In this document: positions 1 to 13,500 of the stretch, piece by piece
How the letters are laid out: the number at the start of each line of letters is the position of its first letter
Numbering within the stretch: position 1 is the first letter of the stretch
Assembly: GCA_012861695.1 (NCBI GenBank)
Contig: JAAOOA010000450.1
Span: 62,001 to 126,000, forward strand
DNA from: Trematomus loennbergii
Lineage: Eukaryota > Chordata > Actinopteri > Perciformes > Nototheniidae
Direction: 5' to 3'
Length of the DNA stretch: 64,000 nt
Position numbers and translations under genes: made by a program
The notes under the pieces: generated by a model
The model's input: only the letters and a program-made list of their open reading frames with translations
Databases searched by the model: none
What the model was told of the DNA's origin: nothing

Positions 1-690
1 TTAAAGGTCCCATGTCATGCTTTTCCGGTTATTACCTGTCCCCTTGTGTGTTATGAAGGTTTTTATGCATGTAAACGGTCTGCAGAGTCACAAACCCTCA
101 AAGCACCCTGTAGCGAGTAAAACTCTAACACAAAAGACCTGTCTATGCTGCCCCAGAACGCCTCGTTGGACATTTCTCTTTTTCCATTTTTTCTTCCTGA
201 GTATGTGACGTAACGATACCCAGGTCCAAATGCACCAATCCGTGGAGCTCCTCACACACAACCTGGCTGTGAGCGGTGTCTCGCAGACCCCACGCAGCAA
301 CCAGGAAACGACACCAGTAATACAGCTCACACTGTCCGCTCCTCGAGCCTCAAAGGGCGGAGCAGCGAGCCCTACAACTTCCCACCAACACGGCACCCAG
401 ATCGCACGCAGCATTCTCATCTGTTTGTCATTACTGGTGTCATTTTCTGGTTGCTAACAAATGCCATTGTAACACATAAACACACATCAGAGCACAGGGG
501 CTCATAGGAAGGGGGGGGGGCAGGAGCTCCATCAAGCCGTTTAGGACAGAGAGTGAATACACATACTATACAGAGATGCTGTATCAGAAAACCAATGTGA
601 TTTTGGAACATTGAACAATGTAAATATATTCTAGTAGACCTCAACAATGGAATTATGATACATAGAAATGGCCATGACTGGGACCTTTAA
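1..690. mobile_element. TTAA-ended nonautonomous DNA transposon, divergent copy
   Basis: It begins TTAAAGGTCCCATGTCATGC at the window edge and ends CATGACTGGGACCTTTAA, forming imperfect terminal inverted repeats with TTAA at both ends. It resembles, at lower identity, three elements elsewhere in the window that begin TTAAAGGGGACCTATCATGC. No transposase ORF is seen. Confidence 0.6.
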
Positions 691-3600
691 TTTAATTTGG
701 GGCCAACTTCTGTAAGTTAGGAAGAGGCTTGGGGGCTCGATTTACTGTTCTGTACTAAGCTTATACGACAACGACATGCCATTTAATTTACATTTCTAGT
801 TTTTTAAAACAATTGTAGTATTCCTATTTACGGCAGAGGCAGGTATCCTAAATACATGTTCTGATAAAACAGGAAGCGGGACTGAGGCTCCGACAGCTCT
901 CGCAGCGCGCAGGCTGGTGTTTACTTTCTGCTCTGCAGCTACACTCTGGAGCTAACTCGCTAGCTACCGCCAATGGTTCTGCTACTCACTAAACAGTTTC
1001 AAACTAACTTTACTACGGCTGCTCACAATATGCACTTTGTTATCTTACATCACATATTCAATGCCAAAAAAATATCAACACTGCATTCTCATTTAAAAGG
1101 AGACTACCCACAACCGAATCACACAGCAATGGCTAGCTTTAAGCTTAGTAAATTAGCTCCAAACAGTTAGCAGATAGTTAGCAAACACATATACCGCAAA
1201 TAAGGTGTAGTTTAAAGCGTACACGTTCAGGAACTGGCAAATAGAGCACATTGGGGTGTTAATATTACATGTTGTAAAATATCACACTGCTGATATACAT
1301 TTCCTTCTCTTACCTTGTTGCTTTTGCTAGCGAAAAGTAAGCTCCGAGGCTAGCGCTGCCCGGGCCTAACGTTAGCCAAGCTATCAAGGCCAAAATGCTA
1401 ACTTCGCTCGCATAAACAAGTGTTAGGAGTTCCTCCGTTTCTTAAAAACACTTTAAAGACAGGTATCGTCTTCCCGCGCAGAAACCTAAAGGGTAGACGA
1501 AGATGCAGGCCCTGAAGTTGTTTTGATTACAGCTCAATTCTCGCTATCCTGTAGCTTTCCGGCGCGTCGCCTCTGCTGCAGCGGATCCAGCGGGTCAGAG
1601 CACAGAGCGCCGTGACGTCACGAGGACAAACCCCAACAATGGGCGTCGCATGGCATACTGTAACTGGGTTTTATATTGATGTATTTCATTACTTTATATG
1701 TCTACCCTTGATGTCAACCTTTTTGTATACAAAAAAAGATATAATTAATATATATATATATATATATGTTCTTGAATACAAAAATGTGTCAAATTCAATT
1801 TTTTACCAAAGAGACCAAAACAACCACATAAAGACCCAAAGATAAATAAAAAAACAAATACAAAGAGACAATTCCAAATGACTACAACGAGTCACAAAGT
1901 GGCAAAACAAAAGCATAAAAACATTTAGAAATGACAAAAAAACACAGATAGATGGTAAAGACCATGGTAAAGACTGCAAAGTTCAACACAACTCAAATAA
2001 AGAGTCTAAACAATATAAAGTCTGTGTTTCTCAACATCGCCTGTGGATCAAATTTGCACTGAACCATCTGTCACAGGCTTTTTGATTATTTATTGATTAG
2101 GCCAATGTAGGCTCACATTTATTTGATACTGTGATTATTAAAGAATAGTCTTTTTTTAAGTCTGTCCAAATCTATTTTTAACACCATTATTTGACTGTAT
2201 TTTTAAAGTGCTGATCCCAAATTATAATAATAATGCAGATGACACTATCATTTAAAAATAATCTGCCTTTTCCTTTCAAGCTTGCTCGCTTGACTTGAGC
2301 TGCGAGGCATTCTTAACTTCCATCTCTACCCTCTCTTGACATGTTCACAATACTTGAATCAGTTTGACAGAACATGTTGTTACTTTTAATAAGTCACACC
2401 CTTTGCCTTGGTTATTTGTATGTTTCGTGTGTGCTTATGTTATCTGTAGCTGTTTGAACTTGTTCATGAAACGTTTTGTTTTTCCCCTTGCAACACTAAC
2501 CTGGCAGAATAAATAGGCTACTATCTGCAAAACAAGTATTTTCCAAGGCCGCTGTACCTGCTGGCACCACCAGGAAAGAGAACTAATGCCCTGCACCTTC
2601 ATCCTGATGCTCAAACACCACCCTATTGTTTTAGCAGGACAGGCTTTCTGTAAGAAGGGAATGGGACCTCCTGGACAGCTCAGGATGGGGACATGCAGGC
2701 TGACCTGGACCAGAAGCAGCAGAGAGGACCAATGTCAGCCAGATCTGATCATGTGGTCAACAACCTTACAGAAGTCCCTGTACAACGTCAAATGAACTGA
2801 ACCATGGGGGGCTGCAGTAGTCAGATAGCAGCCGGGCAGTACAGCGGGGCTGGAAATCACAGGGGCTCCAGGTGGAGGTCTTGGAAGCCACATCTACCCC
2901 CAGGCTACTGACGGGATGAGGGTCCGAGGACAGGCACCCCGCGTTCCTTTTTCAAACGTAATTTTGTTGAAGAATAATATTTTGAAATTACTTTTACTTA
3001 TAGCTCAGAAATAATAGCTACTTGTAATGAATAGATTCGACTCCACTGAAGAGAGGGGTTCACAGTTAGATGCTACACTAAAAGCTTTTTGTTCAAGGAC
3101 ATTTATTACATGATGAGTTATTGTAACAATGCAGAGCCTGGTTTGATTTGTCCGCTCTCACCTGAGAGGATGGCGTTCGTGGTGCTCAGAGCACTGAGAT
3201 CTAACATTAGAAAAACTCACTGAAACATTTTGATTTGGAACACGTTCCACATAAGAACGAGTCCTTGTCATGTTGACATGCATTTACCAAAGTACTGTAT
3301 ATCAGTTCACATAAACTCAGTATTAACATTTCGTTTTACTTAACTCAGATATTGAACTTTTTACTTCACTACAACTGTTTGACAGCTTCACAGATTAAGA
3401 AATGTAATACAAAAACTACACGTTTCATAAATCTACAAAACATCTATATTAAATAGTTCAAATTAGCAACATCATATAGTGAATTACTCACAGGAGACAT
3501 ACTTTAAAGGATTAATAATGCTTTATTTTAATGGACTATCTTCATACCACACTATAAGTAAATGATCACAATATTAATTCATTCCTAAGAAAAAAAAATT

Positions 3601-4480
3601 AATGTAGGTCCTGTAACTATTTCACCAGCACTTACTATGGTATGACTTGCTTGAAGTGAATATATCTGCACTGTTGTTATCCTTAGTTTGAATCTCTAAG
3701 GTTCTTTGCACTTATTGTGAGTCGCCTTGGATAAAAGCGTCAGCCAAATGTAATGTAAATACCTTCCCATCACTACAGGAAAGACACGTATCTGTCGAGT
3801 CTATTTGTATTATCAGGTTCAAACAGTGAAGTTTCAGTGTCAGTTACCCATTACCCCAGCAGTGGGCGTTCCTGTCCATGTCTCTAAATAATCAGGGTCA
3901 ACGTCAAGTAAGCAGCGTCACAGTTTAACACCGATCACAGCTAATCTGCTTCATTGCATTGATTGTGTGACCATCTATGTTTCTATGTTTCATGTTGTCT
4001 GTAGATGTGTAATTGCTCAGTTTTGCTGTTGTGCTGCTGTGTTTATTGTGTTTACTGTATTTTGTTACTCTGGCACAACAATTTCCTTCGGGATAAATAA
4101 AGTCTTATCTTATCTTATCAGGAGAAGGTAGGTTTGATCAGATCTGATTGACGAGAAAACAAGCTGTCAGATTTTGATTTATTTGTTCAATGTTTCTGCA
4201 CCACAGTCAGTCACATTACCTTGAACGTTTTCTCAGTAAACCAGATGGTCCTTAGTTTAGCAGAAAAGTTACAAAAACTCCAAACAGCTTTTAGTATTCT
4301 AGTTTTGGAGAAAACAAAAAAAGGTACAAAACAGTTTTATCAGGCTGAGCTTACACCAACCAGCATACTTATCCTAAACAATGTTTACACAAAATCCTTG
4401 AAGTCATTCAAGCTTGTTCATTCAAGTGTTCCTGGAAAAAGTTGGTGAACTAAAATTACAACACAAAAAATAGGTTTAAT
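691..4480. other. Intergenic, mostly unassigned
   Basis: No coding exon recognised. It contains a short TA run (about 1748-1767), a widespread teleost repeat motif at about 3700-3760 (AAAAGCGTCAGCCAAATG, also near 47310), and a non-LTR retrotransposon-like 3' tail at about 4076-4120 (GGGATAAATAAAGTCTTATC). The rest is AT-rich with no further signal. Confidence 0.5.
1317..1620 (-). promoter_or_regulatory. Possible promoter and noncoding first exon of a leftward gene
   Basis: On the minus strand a CRE palindrome TGACGTCA (1613-1620) sits in locally GC-rich sequence, followed by about 300 bp without a useful ORF, ending in a good splice donor (AACAAG|gtaaga near 1317). This looks like a 5'UTR exon of a gene continuing beyond the left edge. 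In human the next gene on that side is SETD7, also on the minus strand, but no coding sequence in the window confirms it. Confidence 0.3.
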
Positions 4481-7400
4481 CCGTCTTTATTTTGCAAATA
4501 CATGCATGTGTGAACCAGTCAGTTTCTGTCCTTTGCTTAGTCAAAGACATCAGCTCACATCCCGTAACAGAAACCTGCCTGAGAGCATCAACAGACAGAT
4601 TTACATTTTCAAAATACATTACTAAATTGTCATATTTAATTATTCTCAGGTATTTTTCAATTACCATAGAACAAACTAACAAAGCCAGACATCCAAGAGT
4701 AGAGGGGAGAGATCTGAAAGAGGGCCTCAAAGAAGAGAGGACAGTTTGCATTTCACACAGGAGACTTTACTTCAGACAGACTGCAACACTTCCCATACAC
4801 ACATCACGTCACACAAGCACATCAAGACCATTACCGAGCGCACATGCCGCATCCTTTAAAGCACACATCCACACAGATCTGACTGAAAGCAGAGTGAAAG
4901 AACAGAATGCTGCTCATACATCCTCCATCAACCCACTGACCATCCTCACTGAAGCAGCTCTCTAGGAACACACCAGCTTCCTCAGGGGTGTGTGTGGAGA
5001 AGAAAAAAAGGTGTAAGGACTTTTGCACCATTATCTTCCAATCAGGAAGATGTCCCTTATATTTTATACATTCACATCTAATCATCAGATTGTCTATATA
5101 ATTAAGGATAAACAAAAGGTATGCAAACACTGAACATGAAAAGGAAAACAGCTGCTGCTCTCTATGGGTCAGTGTCTGGTGTTGGTGGAAGGAACCTGCT
5201 GTGACATCACCGACTGGGGAAGTGCTTTAGAGTTTACCCAATGAGAGCAGAGGAACAAATGTTTCAGTGTTGAATTACCATTTAAAAAGGGAAGGAAAAT
5301 AAACAATGCCTGCTTTATTTAGCCTTACAGGAGAGTTAGGGTGCTCCATGAATTGGCTTTGCAACTGTGTTGTTGGCTCTGGAGCTGCAATACAGACTGC
5401 TTCAAGAAGAGGTACAGCCGCTTGAATGCTGAAAACATCAGGACAGTGAGGTAGCCAGGTGGCTGTGGTACATGCCGTTTCTCCAAATCTTTACTTTTCA
5501 CACAAAGAGAAGTAGAAGAAAAACCTGAGGTCGGGTATTGTAGAGAATTTTGGTGAATAAAAATGCACCTTGCATCTTTAAAATATAACACTATTTCACA
5601 TTAGACATGGCTAGGCAGAGCCTGGGTTAACAAAATGTGGTGCTGTATGGAGGTATTCCACGGAGTGATTCTGAGGCAGTAAACTCTGTAACAGTAAGAC
5701 GAAACGGTGACTGGATAGGTCAGTTTTTAAAACACACCAGATAACAGGTTGCAATTCACTGAAGTTATAAGAAGTGTTAGTGAGGCTGGTGAGGGAAACA
5801 GCTGAGATCTGTTTATCTACGGAAGGGCTCATCCAGGACTGTAGTGCCAGGACATGGAGGTCAGTGTGGAGTGTCACAGTAATGGGCACTGCTCACATGT
5901 TGGTGAATGGATCCATAAAGCAGGCATGGGTCTGTGCATTATTTATATTTTAACACTGGAACTATATTTGTACTACTACAAGTCCCTTGATTGTTATGGG
6001 GTACAGGGAGGAAGGGAAGATGTTGGAGAAAGGCACATCCTCTCCTTCTGGAGGATATTAGGTCATCATTCAGGAGCCGTTTACTGTGATGGAGGACAGA
6101 AACACAAACGTCACTGTCTGCGTCAGCACATTCTGAAAGTGTATCCATTTATTACACAATTCTAAATAATTTCTAAAGAGCATTTTAACATGAACTACAG
6201 GAACATGGATGTGAAGGGTGGACATGTGTTAAAAAACAACTCTGTCATGTCCACAGCACACAGGATAAGGTTTGTTCAGAGAAAACAAAGAAATGTGTAA
6301 GAATATTTACTTTCTTTACATTTTCCTAGGTTATGACCCATTTGAACTAACTAAACGTTACTTATCATTCAACTTTTATCTGAACCGACTTGCATACAAT
6401 AGCCGCGTTCACACCAAGTACTTTGCCGTACTTAGTTCCCAGCACTTAGTTCCCAGCACTTAGTTCCCCCATGGAACTAAGTACAGATCGCGTTCACATT
6501 ACGCAAATGAGCCGCTGACGTCACTTCGTCTTCTTCTGCTTTGGGTTTACTGGCAGGCCACAAACAACTTCACGGTGCATACTGCCACCGGAGTCCCCGG
6601 CCAGAAGTCCCCGGGTTGGGGACTGGCTTCAGTAGAAGCTGCTGGGACTCCCAGCAGCTTCTACTGAAGCCTTCCGAGTAAATCGCCAGAACGCCGACAC
6701 CTCCTCATCTCCACCGCTCCCATGTTTTATTTTGTGTTGCCATAAGTAGTCTCTCTGCATTTGTGCACTGGGCGAATGCTAATGCTAATAATGCTAATGA
6801 CAGGATAATAAAATGGCGGCTCTACAAAACATTTCAGAGTTGTACGGGGCGTGGTTTGCAATTCGCCCAGCCAATCAGAACTGGGGCACTTTTTTCCCCC
6901 AGGAAAGTACCATCTCTCAGCAGGCACTAAAAATGGGGGTAAAAGTTCCCGAGATGAAGTGCTTTTTGGTGTGAACGCGACATAAGGGTACTAACGGAAC
7001 TAAACGCGAAAAGTACGGGGAAAAGTACTCCGGTGTGAACGCAGCTAATACTGTAGTCGTGCATGTGGGAGCAATTTGGGGATAGGCATGTTGCCCAAGG
7101 ACACTGGCATTTAGCCCATTTGAAATACGCCTATAAATGCCCTAAGCCACAGCCCCCCCTCCCCCACTACTAAAAACTTCTGCCAGCTGAAACTCGGGCA
7201 CCATGCAAAACCTATGCCAATATATCAGCAGTTGCCTGTTTCTAACATATTGCCCTTCCCTTCATCATATTACTCGATGGTCGGAATAATAAAGGCTCAG
7301 TACCTTATTTGGAACTACTGCATTTGCATCCTAAGAAGACGTCGCCTACCCTGAGTAGCAAAGTTTAAAACGTGTTAGAGTGACTCTTTGAAAGCCAACG

Positions 7401-7547
7401 CTGATTGAGAGCAAGCGTCAACATGCATTTAATTTCTCGTTAAACCAAAGCATGATAGTAAAAACAAGTTAAGACTGCAATCACTGGGAAACATTTGCAA
7501 TGGACTCTTGTCACTTGTAAACTGATCTTCATCTATACATACATAGA
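4481..7547. other. Downstream of mgarp: no gene recognised
   Basis: It may contain the mgarp 3'UTR. Minus-strand AATAAA signals occur at about 6148 and 4486, but neither can be assigned. Apart from the Harbinger-like element at 6402-7045, no repeat or exon was recognised; the ORFs on both strands are short and unrelated to known families. Confidence 0.4.
6402..7045. mobile_element. Harbinger-like MITE, copy 1
   Basis: Terminal inverted repeats GCCGCGTTCACACC and GGTGTGAACGCAGC bound about 640 bp. The interior includes a segment related to a Myb/SANT-like coding sequence also seen in copies at 19175 and 46561, here frame-shifted. No transposase. The superfamily is inferred from that Myb-like remnant. 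Confidence 0.7.
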
Positions 7548-10500
7548 TCAGTCTGAAACAAAGTTCACTGGTACCTCAGCAGGGGCGTCGTCCTCCTCTG
7601 GGGCTGCGATGAATCTACCAGTCATGGAGCTCACGCCCAGCACCCTGGGCCGCTTCTCAGCTTTAGGTGCTCCTTCAAGAACCACAACGATGTACTCTCT
7701 CTGGGGACCCTCTGCCAAGGTCTCTGCAGGGGCTTCTACTACTGGTGCCACCTCTACTGGTGCAGGGGCTTCTTCTACTGGTGCAGGGGCTTCTTCTACT
7801 GGTGCCACCTCTACTGGTGCAGGGGCTTCTTCTACTGGTGCAACCTCTACTGGTGCAGGGGCTTCTTCTACTGGTGCCACCTCTACTGGTGCAGGGGCTT
7901 CTTCTACTGGTGCAGGGGCTTCTTCTACTGGTGCCACCTCTACTGGTGCAGGGGCTTCTTCTATTTGTGCTTCTTCAACTGGTGCAGGGGCTTCTTCTAC
8001 TGGTGCCACCTCTACTGGTGCAGGGGCTTCTTCTACTGGTGCTTCTTCAACTGGTGCAGGGCTTCTTCAACTGGTGCAGCTTCTTCTACTTGGGCAACCT
8101 CTACTGATGCAGGGCTTCTTCTACCGGGGCAACCTCTACTGGTGCAGGGGCTTCTTCTACCGGGGCAACCTCTATTGGTGCAGGGGCTTCTTCTACTGAT
8201 GGCAGGGGCTCCTTGTCTTCACCAGCGGTTGCCAACTCTTCCTTGTCTTCAGTTATCTCTGGAGCCTCTAGAGCAGAGGCAGCGGCCAGCGGCACTGAAA
8301 CACAAAATCCAGCCATCCAAACATCACTGATGCTCAAGTTAAAGTCTGTTACAGTCCTCTCTGTTGGACAAGCAACGCATTTCAGAACTGCCATTTCTTG
8401 TTAGTATTTCACCAGAATATACAGCAGTACTGATATACATTTTGGTGTATGTAGGTCATCATGCACCGTTCCTCGAAGTGCAAACCGTGCAGAAAGAAAG
8501 GGTTTTCTCAGAAGTCCCAGTGCAAAGTGATCAAAGTCAAGCAGGTTTAGTGATAAGGAAAAGCTATGAAATTTAAATGCATTTATTAAGTGAGCATTTT
8601 AATCATGATTAATAACGGAAAATCTACAATAGCTCCAAAGACGTACATTCAAGATGAGACATTTTATAGTTTACAGAAAAATTGTAAATTTAGAAATGAA
8701 AAACGATGTTTTTTTGAATTTAGAGTGGATTGAAGGGTTAGAAATATCCTTCCTAAAAGCTTCCGATACAAATGACGTTAAACAGACAAATTAAAGACCG
8801 CAGTAAAGCTTTCCAGATTGAGAACAGTTTATTGTGTGGTTGATGAATTACCATTCACAGTACTCATTTTCCAGTTATCAGCAAAATTAAAATATGATCA
8901 CATAAGTTAAATAACTTGTAATCTAATGAGCTCTTAAGATTTTCACATTACACTTAGGAAAAGAACACACTAGCAGTTACAGAGTCTGCAAAGGGCCACC
9001 TTGCCCTGAGATGGATAAACAGAGATTTCAATGGAACACAGCGATTGGTCAAATCCCGTAAATTAGCATTACGGCCTTCATTTCTAAAAGATACCAATGA
9101 TATCACAGCATTGAGGGTGTTCCTGCTTGTTCTCAGAGTTCGTTTACACAGAATTAGCTGGTGTTCAGTCATGTTAACTGTGTTAAATAAGGGCCAATAC
9201 TTATGCATGCATGTATGTATGTATTCACAGTGATCACTTTTATTTCACCCATAACTGCAAATAAGAGTCTGTGGCGCGCAGCTGTAAATCGGAAGGAACC
9301 GGTTGAGAAGATGAGCTTCTGCTTTTAAACATCCCTCTGCCCATAATAATCTAAACAAATATACATATCACACAGCGATCTACACTGCACACCAGAAAAA
9401 CAAACACTTCATTTGCAGAGTGTCGGCCTCTATACCCATTCCAATAAATTAAATACAGTGAAAATAGACATTTTAGGGAAGACCGAAGAGAACGATCAAT
9501 AAGAGGTGAACCAGGCACCCGAGAAGCAGCTAACCCTTCAGTGGTTGTGTGAGGGAAGAAAAACACCTGGTGGTTAGAGATAGTGGTAGTGTGTGTCTCC
9601 CTGTATGAACCTCAGCCTCAGGGGCAGCTGCCTCCCCCCCCTCAGGTGCAGCAGGCGTACCGTTGCTGTCGGACTCCTCGGCGGCGGCTGGTTCTGCGCC
9701 CGCCTCGGCAGCCTCCTCCACAGCCTCAGCTGCGTGAGCCACTTCTTCTGCCACAGTCTCCACTTCATGCGCCACCTCGGCAACTTCCTCCGCCACCTCG
9801 GCAACTTCCTCCGCCACCTCGGCAACTTCCTCCGCTACCTCGGCAACGACCTCCGCCACCTCGGCAACGACTGCCTCTGCTACGCTCTCCACCTCCCCAT
9901 CAGCAGCCTCCCCATCAGCAGCCTCCTCTGCTCCGACCTCAGCCTCTTCAGCGGCCTCCTCCTCAGCTGCTGCCCTCTCCCTCCCTCCTCCTCCTCCTCC
10001 TCTCCAGCTGGAACACAAGAACCAGAAGACGTGCATCAGCCAGAGCAGGGCTAACACCTGCCGTTGTGCTGAACTAAAACGAATTGCTTGTTGAATAAAC
10101 ATTGTTCAATTAAAACAAGTTGAACTGAACTAAAAGTCATTACATTTTGTTTCAGTTTATTTTCTGATGTTCCATTTCAACTTGGTGCATTTTTTTGTAA
10201 ACTTGACATCACAATGATGATTGTAAAATAGTTATATTGTGCCTCACAATTGATCAGTAGCTGGGTTTCCATCCACAGTGTGGACATTGGATGAGGTGTA
10301 ATGCCTACAAAATGTTGTTATGCACAGTCAAATGTAGGGCGTTCACTTGTTGGAAAGTCAAATCACTATCACAATGTAGAAAATAATTAGCAGAGTAACA
10401 ATCTTACTGAATTCAAAATGAGAGGAAACAAATAAACATCGGCACACTGATGAAGAGTTGGGTACAAGTCACCTGACTGTGTCCCAGTTGCACGCTCCAA

Positions 10501-13500
10501 CAGGTCAACTATCTCAGCTGAGAAGTGATGCCTTGAAGCATTTTGGATTTAACACCATGGATAAAAGAAATCATGAATAAAACAAAATGGAACCCAGCAG
10601 CTCTGTGACTCTTCAACTTTGAGCAAGCTGCTGCCGTTCATTGATCAGTTAGCCTCTGTGTATCAGAACTTAATATCAACTCTGTGACAACCAGAGAGAG
10701 GGACAGTTGGATGGACACATAGCTACAACAAGCTGTTCATGGTTCTCCTGCAGTCTGATCCAGAAGGACTACCTTTAGACGTGCCACTGCAAAAAGATCA
10801 CTGACTAACAAATACCACATCTGAAAACTGAGGAGACACATTCACTACAGAAAGTGCATGCAACTCAAGGACAGGAAGGACAACGACAGACAAGAAAGTG
10901 AGGAGGGGGGAGGGAAGGGGAGGAGAGGGTTAGGGTGCAGGGTAGAGGGGGTCAAGATGAATCTTGGTTCTTACCATCAAAAAAAAAACGATCTGAACTC
11001 TGAAAAAGAGTCTGACACTGAGACGGCCCAGTGGGTTGTGAATCTTTAATCTTTAACATTACATTAACATCCAACACAAACACACCAAGCGGTGGGACGG
11101 CTGCTACACACTCCAGCATGGACTGTTGGGAGCAGGGGCGTCGCCTGGACCTGAAAGCATTCGGGGCTGAGCCCACAGTGGCGGCGGCACTACAGTGGCA
11201 TTTTTTACTGCAACACTCCCCACGCACACACAGTACACCCACGACTGTTACAATGAAGGCTCGATAATCAGCTCACGGCATATAGGCAGGGGTAAAGTGC
11301 TTTTTATGAGTGGGGGGCTCACCTCCTCTAGGGGGACCGGGGGATGCTCCCCCGGGAAGATTTTGTTTTAAATATTGAAGTTAAATGCATCAATCTGGTG
11401 CACTTTGAGAGCAACATGAAGAGATCTATGGATACCTCTCTCAACACCCATATGAAGCAGAACTGTAAACAGATGTACTTTTTCTTTATGGATATTTTAC
11501 TAATCACTCCCCTTTTAAAACTCTATTCTTGTTTTACTGCCATATAGTATTTCATAACTGTTTTTCCTTTATTCTCTTTTTTTTAATAACTATAATGATC
11601 ATATGAAGGTGTGCCGCGGAAATAATCTTTTGAATAATTTGTGACCAAACCGTTAGAGACCCACTGAGATAACTTAGACTAAAGTTAACTATCTAAACAC
11701 TCAGAGTCCTTTAGCTCACCTGAGTCTCTCAGTCTGAGAGGAGAGGACTCTCCTCCAGCTTGTTGTGGAACAAACAGCTCCTTATGTCCGTTAGTGCAGC
11801 TAGCTAACCAGATGCTAACAACACGGTCCATGCTGACACCGGTCCCTCCCCCTCTCTCTCTCTCTATCACACAATGTGCTATTGCCACACACACACACAG
11901 AGCCGAGCTTGAATGACACAAGCACACGTTTATTTCCATGCAACTCTCTGATTGGTCTGGTGTCATGCCTCTGTTGCATTCACTGAACACGGGAAATTAC
12001 AGTGCTGCCGTCCTCTCTTGTGTCATGATGAGGTTCACGTAAAGCACGGTTAATGTATTATATTATTGAGGGAGAATTGTCCGGGGCTACAGAAAAAACA
12101 TTCGGGGCTAAAGCCCCGGATGCCCAGGCCAGGCGACGCCACTGGTTGGGAGGGATAGTAGACTGCTGTCACAGTGGGGTTTCATGAGAACGTGGTTCAT
12201 TCTTGAGAATACAACCTCCTCCCCACTGAAGTGGACCATCTTAAACGTTTTTATGGAAACACAGCAGTCTCCTGGATAATGTGCCCGTGCCAACTACAGG
12301 CTTTTCTGTTATGACCTTCATTGTGTGTTAAGTGATATTTGAGCATTGATGCGTATGAAAACAAATGACATTATTAATACTATTTTCCTTTTTTATCTAT
12401 TGAAAGATGTCCACTGCGTTAAGTTGAGCTCAATTGGGAAGGGGGGGGGGGAGAATGTTTATCAGTTATTAATAAAGAGGCCTTTGAGATTTCAAATGCA
12501 GAAGATTGTCAGTGATCAGATGAATACGCAGTGTACTGCATGTTGCCGCACGATGCCCGTTGGATGATGCTAACAGACTCATATCACTCACAACAGTGCA
12601 TGCTAATGTGTTAGCATGGACGTCCCACATAAACAATGCCATTTCTTTTAGCTTCAACCCTAGAGTGTTGTTGAACATTTACAGTTGCCAAACAAAAATC
12701 TGTCAGAATTGGTTTTAAATCATTCGAGTCCATTTATCCTCTTCAGACAAAACTAACATAAAGCAGCAAAAAAAAGAATCTTCACAAAAATGTCCCGAAT
12801 ATCCTTTGTTAGCAGTACAGGAGAGGGGGGGGGGTTTGTTTCCCATTCAGATCCAAAGAGTCCAGTGCTAGGACGAATTTCCGGCCACAGAGGACCTTAG
12901 CTTTAGCATTACACTGAAAGAGTAAAGACAGAGAGAGTTAGAGAAAGGGGGAAGAATCAAATCTGGGTCTTTCAAAAAGGCCAAGTTTAAAAAAAGAAAC
13001 ATTTACAGAACAATCTCATCATCAATGTTACATCAACCACAGAGTACAGATGCACTGGTGATGGTAATGGGAGCACTATAAGACAGCTGTCAGTGTCTTC
13101 ATTTCTTCATTTCAAGACTGTTTTAACTAAAGCCTTTTCGAACACATAGGGTACGAAGACTTGCTTTGAATCTTAAAGTCTCGGACACAGATATGCAGAA
13201 CACAATGAAGAGAGGGAGGGCTGGGAGCAAGAGAAGGGAGACATTTGTTGACGGGGTGGAGAGACTGAGGTCACATGGAGGTTCAAATGTGAAGTATAGA
13301 GGATAGCTCAGAGGTTAGATCTGCAGTCCGCTGCCAAGTGAGCGGCTTCCAGAGCCAATCAACAAGTCTTCCCCTCTCTCCCCTTTCACCTCTGCATCTC
13401 CAATAAAAAGGCACTCTTTGGCCCAAAGCATAGCCATGACTAATGTATATGCATGATTCCAAACTAATCTATATTGCTTTGGTCTGTGCTGGTCTGCTGT

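Noticed and set aside
4476..4965. Overlapping ORFs on both strands (91 and 157 residues)
   Set aside because: No homology, no splice signals and no conserved composition; probably UTR or intergenic sequence.
7495..8199. Plus-strand 234-residue ORF rich in STGAGASS
   Set aside because: Antisense shadow of the mgarp coding repeat; no start context, splice sites or homology.
9583..10077. Plus-strand proline/glutamine-rich ORFs
   Set aside because: Antisense reading of the acidic mgarp exon.
12770..12915. Possible mgarp exon (ctttcag then CNAKAKVLCGRKF reading)
   Set aside because: In the phase set by the microexon it gives GTG TAA, an immediate stop. It could be an alternative terminal exon (SGEEDEV then stop), but no donor or poly(A) signal supports it.
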